A stretch of 64,000 bases of DNA from Saccopteryx bilineata (taxonomy: Eukaryota > Chordata > Mammalia > Chiroptera > Emballonuridae), in NCBI RefSeq assembly GCF_036850765.1, contig NC_089494.1, positions 228,240,779 through 228,304,778 on the forward strand, given 5' to 3'. Numbering within the stretch: position 1 is the stretch's first letter; each line of letters starts with the position of its first letter. The notes under the pieces were generated by a model, which was not told the DNA's origin, did not search any database, and saw nothing but the letters and a program-made list of their open reading frames with translations. Shown here piece after piece: positions 11,717-21,647 of this stretch. A program made the translations under genes and the position numbers.

Positions 11717-12150
11717 ATGGAACTAACAATACATGGGCATAAATTTAAAGGACTTTTAGATACTGGAGCTGATGTATCTGTTATTGCTAAGCTACATTGG
11801 CCTCCTTCCTGGCCCACTCATGCAGCAGCCACAGAATTACAAGGTACAGGGCAGAGTAAATCCCCTCAACAAAGTTCTAGTTTTCTACATTGGGAAGATT
11901 AAGAAGGTCATTCTGGATTTTTTAAGCCTTATGTGCTCACTGGATAGCCAATTAATTTGTGAGCTAGGATGTTTTGAAAAATATGGGAGTGTTGCCTGTC
12001 AGTCCTAATGGTTTAGTCAGTACTCAGATGCTTGATCGGGGATTTTTGCCCAACAAGAGTCTAGGGAAAGAACAGCGAGGGATTCTCACCCCCAGAGAAG
12101 TGGCACCCAATACCAGAAGGTGTGGATTAGGATATCAAAATTTAGCATAG
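11717..12150 (+). pseudogene. Class II endogenous retrovirus protease remnant
   Basis: Retroviral aspartic protease cleaves the Gag-Pol polyprotein. The active-site DTGAD is at 11759-11773, within LLDTGADVSVI. The frame then breaks; later pieces are in other frames, including a GLGYQN G-patch-like segment at about 12123-12146, a feature typical of betaretroviral proteases, followed by a stop. Divergence and frameshifts mark it as a fossil. Confidence 0.8.
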
Positions 12151-12800
12151 GGGCCTTGGTAGCTCCTGCTACCTCAATATTGCATTGTGCAGACCCAATT
12201 ACTTGGAAATCAGATAATACTGTATGGGTAGACCAATGGCCCCTTTCTCAGGAGAAACTTAGGGCAGCTGCTCAATTGGTACAAGAGCAGCTACAGCTTG
12301 GGCACATTAAACCATCTAATAGCCCATGGAATACACTTCCATATTTTGATCTTGTTGCCTCCTGGATTATCAAGGGGCATAGGCGACCCTTACAGCTTAT
12401 AGGTTTTGAGCCTCAAAATTATTGTTGTTCCTTTTTTCAAAGGATCAACAACAATGGCTCTGGGAGACTTCCACTAAATGGCAAATCGCTCTTGCAAATC
12501 AATGGACAACTTTATACTGAAACTGTCAATTTAAAATCAGCTCAAAGTCTAGAATTATATGCTATGATCATGGCTTTTCAGCATTTGCCATATAGCCCCT
12601 TTAATCTATATACAGACAGCAAATATTTACTTATGGTGTTTCCACTATAAAGACTGCTGTCTTAGGGACAAATGCTGATGAACTATTTCAGCAGTTCTTC
12701 CTTCTTCAAAGACTTGTATGTCAACATAGAGCTCCATGTTTCATGGGACATATTTGAGCTCACTCCATGCTCCCTGGAGCTTTAGCACAAGGGAATGCCC
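12150..12800 (+). pseudogene. Class II endogenous retrovirus pol remnant: RT start joined to connection/RNase H
   Basis: The open frame at 12120-12650 starts with a betaretrovirus-like RT N-terminus (DPITWKSD at about 12189-12212; [11 protein letters not shown]). Around 12345-12360 it jumps to the connection/RNase H segment, so the RT core with its YXDD site is absent. RNase H residues are visible ([10 protein letters not shown] and YTDSKY near 12549-12626). After 12650 the RNase H end continues in broken frames up to the SINE. The element is non-functional. Confidence 0.78.
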
Positions 12801-13181
12801 CCCCCCATCCTTTTTTTTTGTATTTTTCTGAAGTTGGAAATGGAGAGGCAGTCAGACAGACTCCTGCATGCGCCTGACTGGGATCCACCCGGCACGCCTA
12901 CCACGGGGGAATGCTCTGCCCATCTGGGGTGTTGCTCTGTTGCAACCAGAGCCATTCTAGCGCCTGAGGCAGAGGCCACAGGGCCATCCTTAGCACCCGG
13001 GGTGGCTTTGCTCATGTGGAGCCTTGGCTGCGGGAGGGGAAGAGGGAGACAGAGAGGAAGGAGGGGGGAGGAGTGGAGAGGCAGATGGGCGCTTCTCCTG
13101 TGTGCTCTGGCCGGGAAGCGATCCCGGGAATCCTGCACACCAGGCCAATGCTCTACCACTGAGCCAACCGGCCAGGGCCTA
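12801..13181 (-). mobile_element. tRNA-derived bat SINE inserted in retroviral pol remnant
   Basis: Reverse-oriented full-length copy: T-run and AAGTTGGAAATGG body end on the left, box B and box A complements near 13120-13170, and CCGGCCAGGGC on the right. It is flanked by the 9-bp repeat GGAATGCCC at 12792-12800 and 13182-13190. Retroviral sequence continues on both sides, so the SINE came later. Confidence 0.93.
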
Positions 13182-13880
13182 GGAATGCCCTTGTTGATCA
13201 AGCTACCCAAAAGAAAATTATTTGGAGCAACCATGACAGATCGGGCAATTCAGTCTGATACTATTCATCACCAGAATGCTGCAGCCCTGTGTAAACAGTT
13301 TCAACTTTCTCGGGAAGCAGCACGGCAGATTGGGAAATCCTGTCCAAGGGGTCCTATACTACAATCTTCCCCTTCATTTGGAGTTAACCCTCAAAGACCC
13401 CTACCAGGACAACTTTGGCAGATTAATGTTACTCATATACCTTCATTTGGCAAACAGTCCTATCTCCACATTACAGTGGATACATATTCTGGATTTATAG
13501 TAACCTCTGTCAGAATAGGAGAGGCTGCTAAGCATGTTATAGCTCATTGTCTGTATGCATTGTTCTATACTGGATTTCCTAAACTGGTTAAACTGAAAAT
13601 GCTCCTGCATATGGAGCAAAAGCATTTACTGTATATTCTCATTCTTACAATCTTTAAAGTTAAGGTATTATTAAAGTATACCCAGCAAATATTTTAAGGT
13701 CAATTTAAAAAAATTTAAAAGGGGGTAGTCATATCCTGGGACTCCTACGGGTCTACCATATCATGCTTTTTACTTAAAAAAAATTAAATTTCTTTTGAAT
13801 GCTGATGAACAGGAGACACCAAATCTTTTTCGTCTGCAAACTACTACCTTCTTTATTTGATTCAACTAATAACACTGTTT
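13182..13880 (+). pseudogene. Class II endogenous retrovirus integrase remnant
   Basis: Integrase joins viral DNA to the host genome. The N-terminal zinc-binding region is visible (HHQNAAALC and KSCPRGP, near 13264-13353), with Gly where the last Cys of CXXC is expected. The core reads WQINVTH near 13420-13440, with Asn where the first catalytic Asp is expected; HITVDTYSGF follows. The region of the second catalytic Asp (near 13590) is in another frame and also altered. A decayed C-terminal part runs to about 13880. Confidence 0.8.
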
Positions 13881-14560
13881 TGTTTTTTTCCAAATAGCTC
13901 CAGATATAAGGAAAAGATTTATATAGGTGGATGGGGATCCTCAAACCACTCAGCAAGATCTTCTGAGCATGGCTTTTAAGATACCTAGAGGCAGAAAAAG
14001 CCCAATAGAGATCAGGGGAACTACCAGCTTTTAGGATATGCCCTTAAAGGCTCCAATGCCCCAAAGGGATCTTATAGGATGCTATCTGGGTCCTGCTTCA
14101 ATAGTGGAAAGGAAGGTCATTGAGCTAAAGCCTGCCAGGCTTACATGCCTCTGCTGTAAGGAAACAGGGACACTGGAAGGTGGGCTTCCCCCTCGCTCCT
14201 CTAAGGGAGGGTTCAGTCTCTTCCAGCCCTGCTCCAGCCACCTATGACCTAACCTTGCCCATGCTGGGGTTTGCCACTGAAGGCTGAAGGTGCCCAGGGC
14301 CGTCAGCCTCATCTACGACACTGTGGATGAGCCTAGGGTATTTCTTCCAAGAAGCAGGTAAACTGATCTCATTCGCACAAGGGCCACTTAACTACGTCTT
14401 GCCTGAATAGTCAGGTTTTTTATTCTCCCTCGAAGATCTCTGTTGTGGGTGTTGATAGTCCTATTTTCTGCTGCTTTGTTTAATATATAGTGTTTCCTTT
14501 ATCTCTCCTACCTCAATGCCCCACTCATATTTCAGGCTGGGACCTACTCCTAATTTAGAG
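13880..14560 (+). pseudogene. Class I endogenous retrovirus gag (nucleocapsid) - protease remnant
   Basis: After about 13880 the sequence changes type. A Gag capsid-end-like piece (DGDPQTTQQDL near 13932-13964) is followed by a zinc knuckle at 14094-14135 of the form CX2(S)X4HX4C: Ser replaces the second Cys and a stop replaces the usual aromatic after His. A second knuckle-like GHW segment follows near 14168, then a decayed protease-like region to about 14560. A gag-pro order after a pol remnant is not a normal provirus arrangement. The class I assignment is by resemblance only. Confidence 0.55.
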
Positions 14561-15039
14561 CTCTCTTTCCCCCTTTTGTCAACTTCTATTATGAATCTAC
14601 CTTTGCCACCCAGCTTAGTGTATCCCAAGGTTCTCTTTACCATGCCACAGTCGCAGAGCTCCAGGGAAAAGCAACCTGGTCTCATCTCTCCAGGCAGAGG
14701 AGAACAGAAGCTCCATATCCACACATGCTGCAGATGGCTTTTCCAGTCTACCTGAATCATTACCAGCTAGAAGCAGCTATCATTGGGACTTGGACGTGAG
14801 CTGCAAAGTGTAGAATTGTGACAACAATTCCAGTGCCATGCGGACTTTTCCTGGACTCCTGCTCCCTGTGACAGCTCCTAACAGACTGAACTGTAGTTGA
14901 GTTGCATTTTTCAGGAATTTGGCATGGTGATGGGGCCAACTTGGACTTGTTGAACATGTTAAGGACACTACTCTTTTATGGATTCTTGCTGTATTGGCCA
15001 AGAGTTTGCTTAAAGGCTTTAATCACTGTAAAAAATATA
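14561..15039. other. Unassigned segment inside compound insertion
   Basis: About 480 bp between the gag-pro remnant and the terminal L1 piece. It could be retroviral (protease/RT decay or leader), but I could not recognise a motif. The minus-strand open frame 14461-14760 is not convincing. Confidence 0.5.
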
Positions 15040-15452
15040 TATAGAGAAGACTAGATAAAGAAGATGTGGCACATATACACCATGGTATACTATTCAGCCA
15101 TAAGAAATAATGACATTGGATCACTTACAACAAAATGGTGGGATCTTGATAACATTATACAGAGTGAAATAAGTAAATCAGAAAAAAACAAGAACTGCAG
15201 GATTCCATACATTAGTGGGACATAAGAACGAGACTAAGAGACATGGACAAGAGTGTGGTGGTTACGGGGGAGGGGTACAAAGAAAACTAGATAGAACTAG
15301 ATAGAAGGTGACAGAGGACAATCTGACTTTGGGTGATGGCTATGCAACAGAATTGAATGACAAGATAACTTGGACATGTTTTCTTTGAATTTATGTACCC
15401 TGATTTACTGATCACCCCATTAAAATAAAAATTTATTTATAAAAAAAAAAAA
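15040..15452 (+). mobile_element. L1 3' end of another subfamily, closing the compound insertion
   Basis: It carries the ORF2 tail (CACCATGGTATACTATTCAGCC), a short G-rich tract, an AATAAAAATTT region and a run of about 14 A. It corresponds to 11195-11554 but looks only about 80-85% identical, so it is not a tandem copy of that end. The A-run is followed directly by the right copy of the outer target repeat. Confidence 0.85.
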
Positions 15453-15466
15453 AAGAAAACCCACAT
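15453..15466 (+). repeat. 14-bp target site duplication, right copy
   Basis: AAGAAAACCCACAT, identical to 5269-5282, directly after the terminal A-run. Confidence 0.85.
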
Positions 15467-15699
15467 GTATGGTGTATTGTAAGTGCTCTTAGGGAGGTGC
15501 AGGGGTGAAGTGCACACCAAAGACAGAGAGAACAGCTTCTATAGAGACTACTGCAAATAGTTGAATGTTAAAAGATCAAAGTCTACTGGTTGTCTCCAGT
15601 TTTTTTTATTCCCATTTTATTGGTAACAGATCTCCCAATTTATTGCTAGACAGACAGCCACCACAAACAATGATTAGCTTTCCCAGTCCCTTTTGCAGC
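15467..15699. other. Unassigned stretch
   Basis: Flank of the compound insertion. Nothing recognised. Confidence 0.5.
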
Positions 15700-15714
15700 A
15701 AATGTGCCCATGTG

Positions 15715-16101
15715 GGCCCTGGCCGGTTGGCTCAGCGGTAAAGCGTCGGCCTGGTGTGCGGGGGACCCGGGTTCGATTCCCGGCCAGGGCACATAGGAGA
15801 AGAGCCCATTTGCTTCTCCACCCCCGCCCTCCTTCCTCTCTGTCTCTCTCTTCCCCTCCCACAACCAAGGTTCCATTGGAGCAAAGATGACCCAGGCGTT
15901 GGGGATGGCTCCTTGGCCTCTGCCCCAGGCGCTAGAGTGGCTCTGGTCGTGGCAGAGCGACGCCCCGGAGGGGCAGAGCATCACCCCCTGGTGGGCGTGC
16001 CGGGTGGATCCCGGTCGGGCACATGCGGGAGTCTGTCTGACTGTCTCTCCCCATTTCCAGCTTCAGAAAAATACAAAAAAATAAAAATAAAAAAAATTTA
16101 A
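15715..16101 (+). mobile_element. tRNA-derived bat SINE, full length
   Basis: Head with box A (GGCTCAGCGGTAAAG) and box B (GGGTTCGATTCC), GC-rich body and AT-rich tail. A perfect 15-bp direct repeat (AAATGTGCCCATGTG) flanks it at 15700-15714 and 16102-16116. Confidence 0.96.
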
Positions 16102-16116
16102 AAATGTGCCCATGTG

Positions 16117-17009
16117 ACAATATTACAAGGAGCAAAAAGTAAAAGTTCCTAATTGGAACTTAACTAGAATAAAACATCAAGGGAAGGGCAAGACTAATTG
16201 TGATCCTTCGTCCTTCCTGTGTGCTAAAATGTGGATCTCAATCAGCCCTCTTGGCCAGTGACGTGGAGGTTACCTGGTGAAGAAGGCGGAGCAGTAACAT
16301 AGAAAGGACTTGGATATTGGATAATTAGAAAACTGTTCCTGCCATATGGGAAGGGGGCGACATCAGCATTTTATAGTTTATACCACTCTTATTTTTAGTT
16401 TTCTATAATGTGTAACCAAACCTAATCCTGATCCGGAGAGTACCATACAGTAAATGAAGCTCGAAAGATAAAGTCAAAACAGTCAAGTCATTGAAAGGAA
16501 TATTAAGAAACTTGAACTGCATCCTGAAGCAATGAAAAGAAGGTGGATGTTTTTAGTAGTAGATAAACAAGATTGAATTCACTTTTTTTTTTTGAAAAAT
16601 TACTCTTGGGAATGAAAGCATCCTTGGGAAGCATGAATTGGGGGGAGCAAGACCGGAGTCAGGGAGGGCTGGCGGAGCCTGTTGTAAGTGATTCAATGGG
16701 ATAGTGAACTTCTGGACTACAGTAACAGATTCGGAGTTAGTGGAAATGAAAGGAAGCTGAAGAAATAGAACCTCTAGAACTCAACTCGGTGGTGTATTGG
16801 CTAAGAAGGGAGCACTTTTACCAACTTCCAGTGTTCCCACTCAGCCATTGCATCACTCATGAGTGGAAGACATTAGAAGAAGCAATTTAACCAGGCTGTG
16901 AAGGGGAGACCCCATCTAAACATATGGAAACGAAACAGTGGGAGATTCTGGAAACAGGGTATTAACCCAGTTTCCAGATTGCCAGCCCACATGTAGGATT
17001 TTTTGGCAT
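16117..17009. other. Unassigned stretch
   Basis: No recognisable gene or repeat; one T-run near 16581-16591. Confidence 0.45.
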
Positions 17010-17230
17010 AGTCAAAAACATGAACCAAACAGATCTGGTTCGAATTCTGCACAAACCGTGTCCATGTCATCTGACCTTTGGCCCAGTTATTACCTCCAGG
17101 CCTGCAGTTTCCTCCTGTATACAATGAACACGCTCACAGAGACTTCACTGGGTTTTGTGAAGAGTAAATGAAATTCTCAGTAGAGTGACTAGACATAGTA
17201 AATGGTCGATTCATGAGACCTGTTATTTGC
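17010..17230 (+). repeat. MIR SINE remnant
   Basis: Old MIR in order: GGTTCGAATTCTGC head, GACCTTTGGCCCAGTTATT, GTTTCCTCCTGTATACAATG, and a TAAATG-rich end. Diverged but collinear. Confidence 0.65.
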
Positions 17231-17282
17231 TGCTTGTTAAGTATTTAAGTCATCATGTGGGAACATTTCTCTTCCTCCTGAG

Positions 17283-17578
17283 CTATGAACTAAATATTCA
17301 TGTCCCCCTAGAAGATGAGATTTAGAGATGGAAGTCTGGGAGGTAATTAGGGTTTGATGAGGTCATGATGGGATTTGTATCCTTACCTGAAGAGGAAAAA
17401 GTTTGAATGGCTTTCTGCAAACCAGGAAGAGAGGGGGGTCTCTTAAGGAACCTACTTGGCTGGAACCTTGAATTTCGACTTCCAGCCTCCAGAACCGTGA
17501 GAAATAATTTCCTGTTGTTTAAGTCACCGTGTCTCTGGTATTTTGATATGGCAGCCCAAGGTGACTAAGGCATTCTGC
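17283..17578 (+). repeat. MaLR-type LTR (MLT1/MST-like) remnant
   Basis: It ends with the typical MaLR signature CTTCCAGCCTCCAGAACCGTGAGAAATAA (read in pieces, 17479-17508), followed by GTTGTTTAAGTCACC and GGTATTTTGATATGGCAGCCC. It starts with a decayed GAACTAAATATTCATGTCC. It is a solo LTR; no internal region was seen. Confidence 0.75.
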
Positions 17579-17604
17579 TTAGTCTCTTAAAAGTCATTAG
17601 TATA

Positions 17605-17985
17605 GGCCCTGGCCGGTTGGCTCAGTGGTAGAGCGTCGGCCTGGCGTGCAAGGGGTCCCGGGTTCGATTCCCGGCCAGGGCACACAGGAGAAGGGCCCAT
17701 CTGCTTCTCCACCCCTCCCCCTCTCCTTCCTCTCTGTCTCTCTCTTCCCCTCCCGCAGCCTAGGCTCCATTGGAGTGAAGATGGCCCGGGCGCTGGGGAT
17801 GGCTCCTTGGCCTCTGCCCCAGGCGCTGGGGTGGCTCTGGTCGCAGCAGAGCGACGCCCCGGAGGAGCAGAACATTGCCCCCTGGTGGGCATGCCGGGTG
17901 GATCCCTGTCGGGCGCATGCGGGAGTCTGTCTGACTGTCTCTCCCCGTTTCCAGCTTCGGAAAAATACAAAAAAAAAAAAAAAAA
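17605..17985 (+). mobile_element. tRNA-derived bat SINE, full length
   Basis: Intact box A and box B, body and pure A tail. A perfect 16-bp repeat (AAAAGTCATTAGTATA) flanks it at 17589-17604 and 17986-18001. Confidence 0.96.
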
Positions 17986-18001
17986 AAAAGTCATTAGTAT
18001 A

Positions 18002-18640
18002 TAGCACCCTGTTAGTCTATGATGGTCAATGAAGAACCTATTCAAGTTTACCTTCATTTTGGTTCTCTTTATGCTCAGATCTCTCTCAACTCCTTTCAAT
18101 GGCTGATAATCTCACCTGGAAGTTCCAGCAAAAATGCTTTTAAAAGTTTTAAATTTCCTGATAAAGATTTTGGTAAAATCCTAGAAGTATTAATGTGGTA
18201 TACAAATGATTTCTTCCCTTTTATAAACCCTTTTTTTTCTCTTTGAAAGAATCTCAGTTGGCTTTATTGAACAAAAAAAAATTTAGTATGACATATAATA
18301 TTAACCAGCTATAAATCTGGAAGAAATTAAAAAACCAGACAGAAGTCTTTGATTTTAAAAGCATATTTAATCATGATTTAAAGCAAAATGAAAGACCACA
18401 AATCTATTCAGACATTCCTAACAGTGAAGAAATAACTTTTATCAAAATCTTGTAACCTTACTCACACCGAAAGAAATTGTCCCTAAGCAATGCTGACAAT
18501 CCTGTCAGAGATGTGAATCTGAAAATACTGTGTATTTTTTAAATTATACATTGGAAGCCAATATGCTCAATGAAATTCCAGAATGAGTCCACTCCAGTTT
18601 TGCAATAGGCACTGACTCATCCCAAACTCCTCCCTGTTTC
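18002..18640. other. Repeat-poor AT-rich stretch
   Basis: No gene or known repeat recognised. It contains several A/T runs and could be single-copy sequence. Confidence 0.4.
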
Positions 18641-18659
18641 CTTTTGGCAAAGTCTCCCA

Positions 18660-18702
18660 CTTACACACACACACGTGCACGCACGCACTCACACACAAGC
18701 AC
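18660..18702 (+). repeat. Imperfect (CA)n microsatellite
   Basis: Alternating CA/CG/CT dinucleotides around ACACACACACGTGCACGC, interrupted. Confidence 0.8.
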
Positions 18703-18924
18703 AAACATATCTTCAGTTAGAACCAGTGATGCTGATACATCAAAATATTCAGTTAATCCAGTAGACTTTCATTTCTGTTTTCTGCCTCTGTTTCCCCATC
18801 CCAGATGGAGGGAAAACATCCCATTTACCAGCTGGCACATCTCCTGGATGAGCTGAAACGCAGAGACCTCCTGACCTAAGGGGGTGGGTTGGCCCTTTGT
18901 GCTTTCATATTCAGGCTGCTTCAC

Positions 18925-19225
18925 AGGCTCTCACAGAAAGCCCAGAGAGCTGTGTTACCCACGGGCTCTCACTGAAAGCCCAGAGAGCTGTGTTACCCAC
19001 GGGCTCTCACAGAAAGCCCAGAGAGCTGTGTTACCCACGGGCTCTCACTGAAAGCCCAGAGAGCTGTGTTACCCACGGGCTCTCACAGAAAGCCCAGAGA
19101 GCTGTGTTACCCACGGGCTCTCACAGAAAGCCCAGAGAGCTGTGTTACCCACGGGCTCTCACAGAAAGCCCAGAGAGCTGTGTTACCCACGGGCTCTCAC
19201 AGAAAGCCCAGAGAGCTGTGTTACC
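18925..19225 (+). repeat. 38-bp minisatellite, about 8 copies
   Basis: Units start at 18925, 18963, 19001, 19039, 19077, 19115, 19153 and 19191. They are nearly identical; the main variable base is A or T in CTCACAGAAAG/CTCACTGAAAG, in the order A,T,A,T,A,A,A,A. The last unit is cut short at 19225. The array stays open in some frames because three units make 114 bases; the 18897-19268 frame is not evidence of a protein. Confidence 0.97.
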
Positions 19226-19429
19226 GACCCCACAGATGCCAAAACTGAGATGGGTTGACATTTATTGAGCAGTGACCACATAACAAATGATTTATCAAGA
19301 AAGAGACAGTCTTCCAGTGAGATGACAGACAGTTAATTTTTCTTCCAGTTCTGCTGAGGTAGAGAGTCCATGAAATAAATTAGCTTTAAAATGTATGGTT
19401 TACACTAATAAAAGATCTTTAAAAAAAAA

Positions 19430-19790
19430 GAACTATTTTTGAGATATAATTTACATACACAAAATTTATTCTTTTCAAGTATACTATTCAGTGGGTTTTA
19501 TTTAATATATTTACAAATTTCTATGACCATCACTATTATCTATTCCCAGAACCTTTTGCTACCCCCAACACACACAAAGAAAACACCATACCTACTAGCA
19601 GTCAATCTCATCACTCCAGCCCTCCAGCCCTAGGCGATCACTAATCTACTTTCTGCCCTACAGATTTACCAGTTCTTGACATTTCATATAAATGGCATCA
19701 TGTAACATATGGCCTTTTGTGCCTGGCTTCTTTCACTTAACAGTGTTTTTAAGATTCTAGATGAGTGTTTTTGATGCAAGGTTGAATTAT
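19430..19790 (-). repeat. Old L1 3'-end remnant, antisense
   Basis: It reads in antisense as an L1M-type 3' end: TTTTTGAGATATAATTTACATAC at the left, then GTATACTATTCAGTGGGTTTT, ATGACCATCACTATTATC and GGCATCATGTAACATATGG. Diverged and without a target repeat. Confidence 0.65.
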
Positions 19791-19799
19791 TCTACTAAC

Positions 19800-19995
19800 A
19801 GTTATCCTGTATCAAGTGTCTCTCTATGTCAAAGTGCTTTACATGCATGATCTCACTTCACCCTCACAACAATGCAATGAGGCATATACAATTATATCTG
19901 TTTGGGAGGAGGACTTGGGGCTAACAGGGAAGTCAAGTCACTTGCCAAAGATCACACAGCTAATAAGTGACATAAAAGGATTTCAATTTAGATCC
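19800..19995 (-). repeat. MIR SINE remnant, antisense
   Basis: Plus strand shows AAGTCACTTGCCAAAGATCACACAGCTAATAAGTG, read in parts, the antisense MIR core, preceded by CACTTCACCCTCACAACAATG and CAAGTGTCTCTCTATG. Confidence 0.8.
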
Positions 19996-20048
19996 ACTTG
20001 ACGCCAAAGCAGTGATCTTAGCCTATAGGCTCCATTGCCAGAATTCTT

Positions 20049-20464
20049 TTTTTTTTTTTTTTTTTTTTTTATTTTTCTGAAGCTGGAAACGGGGAGAGAC
20101 AGCCAGACAGACTCCCGCATGCGCCCAACCGGGATCCACCTGGCACGCCCACCAGGGGCGACGCTCTCCCCACCAGGGGGCAATGCTCTGCCCATCCAGG
20201 GCGTCGCTCTGACGCCACCAGAGCCACTCTAGCGCCTGGGGCAGAGGCCAAGGAGCCATCCCCAGCACCCGGGCCATCCTTGCTCCAATGGAGCGTCGGC
20301 TGCAGGAGGGGAAGAGAGAGACGGAGAGGAAGAAGTGTGTGTGTGTGTGGGGGGGGGGTGGAGAAGCAAATGGGCGCTTCTCCTATGTGCCCTGGCCGGG
20401 AATCGAACCTGGGTCCCCCGCACGCCAGGCCGACGCTCTACCGCTGAGCCAACCGGCCAGGGCC
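20049..20464 (-). mobile_element. tRNA-derived bat SINE inserted at the edge of another SINE
   Basis: Antisense full-length copy with a T-run of more than 20 at left and CCGGCCAGGGCC at right; it contains a GT/G-run near 20335-20361. Its short duplication CAGAATTCT (20039-20047 and 20465-20473) lies within the left target repeat of the SINE that follows. It therefore inserted at the junction between that repeat and the older SINE's T-run. Confidence 0.93.
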
Positions 20465-20473
20465 CAGAATTCT

Positions 20474-20859
20474 TTTTTTTTTTTTTCTTTTCATTCTTTC
20501 TTTCTTTTTTTAGCAAGAGAGAGAAGTGGGGGTGGAAAGACAGGAACAGACAGACAGGAAGGGAGAGAGATGAGAAGCATCAATTCTTTGTTGCAGCACC
20601 TTAGTTGTTTATTGATTGCTTTTTCATATGTGCCTTGACTGGGAATCTTCAGCCAAGCCAGTGATCTCTTGCTCAAGCCAGTGACCTTTGGGCTAAAGCC
20701 AGCAACCATGGGGTCATGTTTATGATCCCATGCTCAAGCCAGTGACCCTATACTCAAGCTGGTGAGCCTGCACTCAAGTCAGCAACCTTGGGGTTTCGAG
20801 CCTGGGTTCACTGTGTTCCAGGTCAATGCTCTATTCACTGTGCCACACCACCTGGCCCA
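20474..20859 (-). mobile_element. Second tRNA-derived SINE family, antisense
   Basis: A different SINE: T-rich tail left, CTTGACTGGGAATC and repeated CAAGCCAGTGACC-like segments in the body, and a tRNA-like head at right (complement of box B near GTTTCGAGCCTGG, of box A near ATTCACTGTGCCAC). The outer direct repeat is 20 bp, at 20029-20048 and 20860-20879, perfect, although the left copy is now separated from this SINE by the insertion at 20049-20464. Confidence 0.88.
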
Positions 20860-20879
20860 GCTCCATTGCCAGAATTCTT

Positions 20880-21647
20880 AGAGACGAGTTCAGACATCCT
20901 CATTTGGGTCTCTAATTGGTGGGCTAATAAATCAGATTAGTCACCAACAGAAACTGGTCTTCTTGAGAAATTTTGGAGAAGTAGAAGAGTCATCTTGCCC
21001 ATCACTATGTCTTCATAGAAGATTCAGCCCTAAGAATCTTGAGATGAGGTCCAACTTATTTCTGAAGACCCTTCAAAGAATCCCAAAACATCCAAGCAGA
21101 AATTCAGATAGCTGTCAGTTTCATGTTTCTCCCAGAAGAAATGATGCAACCTACAATTGAAATCCAAGTTTAACCTTTAATTTCAACTATTTGTATCACC
21201 CCCTGCCCTGAAATTTCAAGAAACCAAGTGTTCAGGAGTTATTAGCCTCATTTCTCCCTGTTTATATCCTCCCAAACCCTAGAGGCCTTGCGACCCATAA
21301 ACTGACATGGTTCAGCAGTGGGCTGCGTGGGTCAACAAGGAGCAAAACAAAGGGTCTGAGTCATTTTTCCTTAAAACACTGAATCTGGATGCATTTTGGA
21401 TGCAGGTGCAGAGGAAATGGTCTTTAAAGGATGATACATTATTAGGCACACTGTTAGCCAACCAAACTCAAATGCTCAGATCTTCATCCCGGTACAATTT
21501 TAGGCTTGAGTTGAATCCTTTAAAGGGGAGAAGAGAGCACTATTCCCCTCCTATTCCAAAGGAAGGAGAGTCTGGCTGCCTGGCTCCTGCTGTCTCTCTG
21601 CTGTTTCTGTCTTCTCTGCCAATACACCCAAGAGAGCTAACCTTAGT
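20880..21647. other. Unassigned stretch
   Basis: No supported gene. The open frame 21307-21750 runs into a MIR and has no recognisable domain. Confidence 0.45.

Larger units (their letters stand above)
5283..15452 (+). mobile_element. Compound L1 - retroviral remnant - L1 3' end insertion with one outer target duplication
   Basis: Order on the plus strand: full-length L1 (5283-11554), class II retroviral pro-pol pieces (about 11555-13880) with a later SINE, class I gag-pro pieces (about 13880-14560), about 480 bp of unassigned DNA, and an L1 3' end (15040-15452) closing in a run of A. The whole is flanked by the perfect 14-bp repeat at 5269 and 15453. The L1 3' end at 11554 has only a short A-run, and no matching target repeat was seen beside it. 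The parts are seen directly; the single-event reading is inference. Confidence 0.7.

Noticed and set aside
11717..11902. Domesticated retroviral protease gene
   Set aside because: The active site is kept but the frame breaks soon after, and all neighbouring pol parts are decayed.
12795..13697. 300-aa plus-strand frame
   Set aside because: Its first part is antisense SINE and the second the integrase remnant; a chance fusion made by the insertion.
15715..15790. tRNA gene in SINE heads
   Set aside because: The heads keep the pol III boxes but cannot fold as a full cloverleaf and are joined to SINE bodies in all copies.
17587..18099. Open frames across SINEs (for example 17587-18099, 45832-46254, 60350-60915)
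   Set aside because: All are read-through of the GC-rich SINE body, repeated in the same form in every copy.
18925..19225. CRISPR-like array
   Set aside because: Units are contiguous with no spacers, in a mammalian genome.
18897..19268. 123-aa open frame across the 38-bp minisatellite
   Set aside because: The frame exists only because three units are 114 bases; no start context, domain or flanking coding sequence.
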